Origin: Burkholderiales bacterium UBA2647
GTDB lineage: Bacteria > Pseudomonadota > Gammaproteobacteria > Burkholderiales > Burkholderiaceae_E
Direction: 5' to 3'
Assembly: GCA_002359635.1 (NCBI GenBank)
Contig: DENJ01000111.1
Location: 136,989-145,524 of the forward strand
Length of the DNA stretch: 8,536 bases
The notes beneath the pieces are model-generated. The model saw nothing but the letters and a program-made list of their open reading frames with translations. It was not told the DNA's origin and ran no database searches. The translations under genes and the position numbers were made by a program. Each line of letters opens with the position of its first letter. The stretch's first letter is position 1. Shown piece after piece: positions 5,759 to 8,536 of the stretch.

Positions 5759-7387
5759 ATGCGTTCCCCATTCCCACCTTTTGACTATGAGTCCGCACGA
5801 CGCAATTTTTCATTTTCAGTTCCAGAAGATTTTAATTTTGCTTTCGATATCGTTGCAGCGCGCGCAAGCAAGCATGACAAGACAGCTTTGATTGCGATTA
5901 ACCGGTCGGGCGATCAAGTCAGCTACTACCGCTATAGCGATCTCGAGCAACAGTCGAACCGCTTTGCCAATGCCCTCCTGGCCATGGGTATCGAGAAGGG
6001 CGATACTGTCTTGCTCGTGTTGCCGAGAATTCCCGCTTGGTACTTTGTCATTCTGGCCTGTACAAAAATTGGTGCGATCGCGATGCCAGGTACCAACCAA
6101 CTCAAGGCCAAAGATCTCGCCTACAGGATCCATCGCTCTGATGCCAAACTCGCTGTGGTTGCAGGCCCCCACGCCGAAGCAATCGAATCGATTCAAGCCG
6201 ATTGTCCAACGCTGAGACAGCGGATTCTGGTCGGTGAAGCGCGATCTGGCTGGGAACACTTTGAATCACTTTGCGCGCAGGCCAGTGATCAATTGGATCG
6301 GTCGATGATTCCGCCAACCCGTGCAGATGAATCCATGCTGATTTATTTCACTTCGGGCACAACCTCGATGCCAAAAATGGTCGCTCGCGATCATGCTTAT
6401 GCACTTGCGCATGGGATTACAGCGCGCTATTGGCAAGACCTGCGGGAATCTGATGTGCACTGGACCTTGACCGATACCGGTTGGGCAAAAGCCGCTTGGG
6501 GTTTGTTGTACCCGCCCTTACTGGCAGGAGCGAGCATTGTGCTTTATGACGGTGAAGGTTTCGACTTGGCGATGCACTTGAAAATCATCGCCCAACATCG
6601 GGTGAGTACGTTTTGTGCACCCCCGACGATTTATCGCTTGATGGCAAAAGCCGATCTGACCGGGGCTGATTTCAGTGCTTTGCGCCATTGTTTTGGGGCT
6701 GGCGAGCCGCTTAATCCAGAAGCGATGCGCGCCTGGAAGCAGGCAACAGGTTGCGATATTTATGATGGTTACGGACAAACGGAGACCATTAACATCGTGG
6801 CCAATTTCCCGGGTATGGCTATTCGTCCCGGTTCGATGGGCAAGCCTTGTCCAGGCCTGATGGTTGATGTGGTTGATGAGCTAGGACAAATCCTGCCGGC
6901 ACATGAACTCGGTCATATCGCCGTCAAAATCACCGATCCTTATCCGCCGGGCTTATTCAGAGGCTACTACCGTGATGAGGCAACGACCGCAAACGTATTC
7001 CGTCATGGTTGGTACTACACCGGGGATACCGCAACTCGCGACGAGGACGGCTACATCTGGTTTGTCGGTCGATCCGATGACATCATCTCATCGTCAGGCT
7101 ATCGCATCAGCCCTTTTGAAGTCGAATCAACCTTAATTGAGCATCCAGCGGTGGCCGAGGCTGCCGTGATTGGCAAGCCTGATCCGATTCGCGGCGAAAT
7201 TGTAAAAGCTTTTATAAGCTTATCAAAAGGTTTTAGTCCCAGCGACGAGCTTGCTGCCGAGATTCAAACTTTTGTAAAGGCGCAGACAGCGCCCTATAAA
7301 TATCCCAGAGAAATTGAGTTTCGAGAAAGCTTACCCAAGACGATCTCCGGGAAAATCAGAAGGGTCGCTTTACGCGAGCTCCCGTGA
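5759..7387 (+). CDS. AMP-forming acyl-CoA synthetase, medium-chain (MACS) type
   Basis: A 542-residue enzyme of the ANL superfamily that activates a carboxylic acid with ATP to an acyl-AMP and then transfers it to CoA. Core motifs are intact: A3 YFTSGTTSMPK (196-206), A5 DGYGQTE (336-342), A7 YTGD (420-423), the A8 hinge GRSDDIISSSGYRISPFEVE (437-456) and A10 PKTISGKIRR (526-535) with catalytic Lys532. The N-terminal FNFAFDIV region, the SSGYRI hinge and the overall length favour the MACS group over acetyl-CoA synthetase, which is about 100 residues longer. The acid could be medium-chain, branched or aromatic; the sequence does not decide. No carrier-protein domain is attached. AAGGAG (5743-5748) lies ten bases before the ATG. 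The gene probably shares a transcript with the CDF gene and converges on the dehydrogenase across 18 bp, a gap too short for a separate terminator. Confidence 0.93.
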   Translation: MRSPFPPFDYESARRNFSFSVPEDFNFAFDIVAARASKHDKTALIAINRSGDQVSYYRYSDLEQQSNRFANALLAMGIEKGDTVLLVLPRIPAWYFVILACTKIGAIAMPGTNQLKAKDLAYRIHRSDAKLAVVAGPHAEAIESIQADCPTLRQRILVGEARSGWEHFESLCAQASDQLDRSMIPPTRADESMLIYFTSGTTSMPKMVARDHAYALAHGITARYWQDLRESDVHWTLTDTGWAKAAWGLLYPPLLAGASIVLYDGEGFDLAMHLKIIAQHRVSTFCAPPTIYRLMAKADLTGADFSALRHCFGAGEPLNPEAMRAWKQATGCDIYDGYGQTETINIVANFPGMAIRPGSMGKPCPGLMVDVVDELGQILPAHELGHIAVKITDPYPPGLFRGYYRDEATTANVFRHGWYYTGDTATRDEDGYIWFVGRSDDIISSSGYRISPFEVESTLIEHPAVAEAAVIGKPDPIRGEIVKAFISLSKGFSPSDELAAEIQTFVKAQTAPYKYPREIEFRESLPKTISGKIRRVALRELP

Positions 7388-7405
7388 AGTTGCACACTGA
7401 TGGTC

Positions 7406-8500
7406 TTAAAGTGCGCTGATAACTGCTTGGTAGACCTCAAGCGTGCCATGCCCGCCTCCAAGATCGGGTGTTCTAAGTGCCTGATCGGAAAACGCGCGGT
7501 CAACCGCTTTTTCGATTCGAATCGCGGCCTGCAATAAAGCGGGATGCTGATGACGCGTACCAAGCCACTGCAACATCATCGCAGCTGATAAAAACATGGC
7601 GGTAGGATTTGCGACACCTTGGCCGGCGATATCGGGTGCTGTGCCGTGCGAGGGTTGAAACAAAGCATGTTCGGGTCCGATATCAGCCGAAGGGGCCATG
7701 CCCATGCCCCCGATCAGGGCGGCGCCAAGGTCTGACAAAATATCGCCAAACTGGTTTTCGGTGGGCAGCACGTCATAGTGCCAAGGTTGTTTTACAAAAT
7801 AGAGCGCCATCGCATCGATGTAACATTGGTCGGCATGGACTTGAGGGTAAGCTTGCGCGACTTCTTTGAAGATTGAGAACATGAAGGCCTGCCCCCGGTG
7901 CACATTTGATTTGTCGACACAGGTGACACGCGGAGGTCTTCGCAAGCGCTCGCCACGGTGCTGCGCGAGTTCAAAAGCGAAGTGGAAAAGTCGCTCGGAA
8001 CCTTGACGGGTAATGCGTCCAAGATCGTAGGCTTCATCAACACTTGCTTTCGGGACTTTCTCCGGATGATACCTTCCGAAAAACCAGCCTTCGCTTTGCT
8101 CCCGCACGATGACCAGGTCAATCAACTTCGCACGGCTATCGGCGAGGGCAAGCGGGGCACCAGGTATGGCTCGGATCGGTCGCACACCTGCAAATAGATC
8201 TAAATGTTGACGCAGCGTAAGCTGTGGACCAATCTCGGTTCCGTCTGGATAACGTACTTCGGGCAAGCCCATCGCACCAAAAAGGATAGCGTCAGCGTCG
8301 CGACATGCCTCCCAGGTACCTTGAGGCAGGGCATCGCCGACATCCCGATAATGAGCCGCACCGGCGGGGTATTGCTTCAGCTTGAGCTGAAACTCATTCG
8401 ATTGTTTTTGTAAATGTTCAAGAAGTTTTAAGCAGACAGCCATGACTTCAACGCCGATGCCATCACCTGGTAAGACGGCTATGTTGTAGCTGGTTTTCAT
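7406..8500 (-). CDS. Isocitrate/isopropylmalate dehydrogenase family protein (beta-decarboxylating, NAD-type)
   Basis: A 364-residue NAD(P)-dependent beta-decarboxylating hydroxyacid dehydrogenase. Landmarks are LPGDGIGVEV (10-19), the substrate arginines R97, R107 and R133, VDKSNVHRG (195-203) with catalytic Lys197, Asp229 in YIDAMAL, metal ligands Asp253 and Asp257 in FGDILSD, and SHGTAPDIAGQGVANPTA (284-301). Asp290-Ile291 in the last motif points to NAD rather than NADP. The substrate loop (TLRQHLDLFAGVRPIR) is unlike LeuB and recalls the tartrate/D-malate branch, so isopropylmalate is not assured as substrate. The position of the usual catalytic Tyr, after REQSEG, reads WFFG, making it Phe140. 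GGAG (plus-strand 8507-8510) lies six bases before the ATG, and a TGA sits directly in front of the ATG in frame. No leucine biosynthesis genes are visible nearby. Alternatives are tartrate, malate or another 2-hydroxyacid dehydrogenase. Confidence 0.9.
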   Translation of the reverse strand: MKTSYNIAVLPGDGIGVEVMAVCLKLLEHLQKQSNEFQLKLKQYPAGAAHYRDVGDALPQGTWEACRDADAILFGAMGLPEVRYPDGTEIGPQLTLRQHLDLFAGVRPIRAIPGAPLALADSRAKLIDLVIVREQSEGWFFGRYHPEKVPKASVDEAYDLGRITRQGSERLFHFAFELAQHRGERLRRPPRVTCVDKSNVHRGQAFMFSIFKEVAQAYPQVHADQCYIDAMALYFVKQPWHYDVLPTENQFGDILSDLGAALIGGMGMAPSADIGPEHALFQPSHGTAPDIAGQGVANPTAMFLSAAMMLQWLGTRHQHPALLQAAIRIEKAVDRAFSDQALRTPDLGGGHGTLEVYQAVISAL

Positions 8501-8536
8501 TCAGTGCTCCGGTCTTTTCATCGGCAGGTGCATCGA
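8501..8536 (-). other. Leader of the dehydrogenase gene, possibly the 3' end of an upstream gene
   Basis: Read on the minus strand, this edge is open in the dehydrogenase's own frame for 11 codons and then stops at TGA (8503-8501) directly before the dehydrogenase ATG. A second frame is also open and would end inside the dehydrogenase start. Either could be the tail of an upstream gene with a very tight junction, or the piece may simply be leader sequence. It is too short to assign. Confidence 0.2.

Noticed and set aside
7207..7222. The doubled AAGCTT around a TTAT centre as a regulatory palindrome
   Set aside because: It lies inside well-conserved coding sequence of the acyl-CoA synthetase and is explained by codon choice.
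7388..7416. A bidirectional terminator between the acyl-CoA synthetase and the dehydrogenase
   Set aside because: Only a weak mismatched stem (7392-7398 with 7410-7416) without a T-run is present, overlapping coding sequence.

Overview
This window looks like chromosomal DNA of a free-living proteobacterium, probably beta or gamma. That placement rests on protein character: a Tat-type export signal, an AidB-type flavoprotein, a proteobacterial-looking CDF transporter, and good Shine-Dalgarno sites. No rRNA, tRNA, CRISPR array, transposase or phage gene was found. Base composition looks even throughout, so nothing suggests recent transfer. The genes are tightly packed, and no gene-free stretch exceeds 300 bases.

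Layout. Positions 1-1029 (minus) hold a RidA-superfamily protein followed by the start of a photolyase-like FAD-binding protein that lacks the usual N-terminal antenna domain and runs off the left edge. Divergent from RidA, 1077-2090 (plus) encodes an exported alpha/beta hydrolase. It converges, with an 11-bp gap, on an aidB-type acyl-CoA dehydrogenase (2102-3775, minus). Just upstream of aidB on the same strand is a small one-pass membrane protein with a charged Ala/Lys/Glu tail (3795-4046). Its leader carries a candidate promoter overlapped by an inverted repeat. The 229-bp gap at 4047-4275 also holds four imperfect 23-bp tandem repeats. A VOC (glyoxalase-fold) protein (4276-4659, minus) is divergent from a CDF metal-cation exporter (4812-5735, plus), which leads into a medium-chain-type acyl-CoA synthetase (5759-7387, plus). 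This last gene converges, with an 18-bp gap, on an isocitrate/isopropylmalate-dehydrogenase-family gene (7406-8500, minus).

How they fit together. Four likely transcription units can be read: RidA plus short photolyase; membrane peptide plus aidB; CDF transporter plus acyl-CoA synthetase; and the dehydrogenase, perhaps with an upstream partner beyond the window. AidB and the acyl-CoA synthetase both concern acyl-CoA chemistry. AidB and the photolyase-like protein both belong to families linked to DNA damage. The units do not form an obvious single pathway. I see no convincing undescribed multi-gene system. The most notable items are the antenna-less photolyase sitting in frame one codon behind a RidA gene, the small membrane protein ahead of aidB, the 23-bp tandem repeats, and a dehydrogenase whose usual catalytic tyrosine position is phenylalanine.
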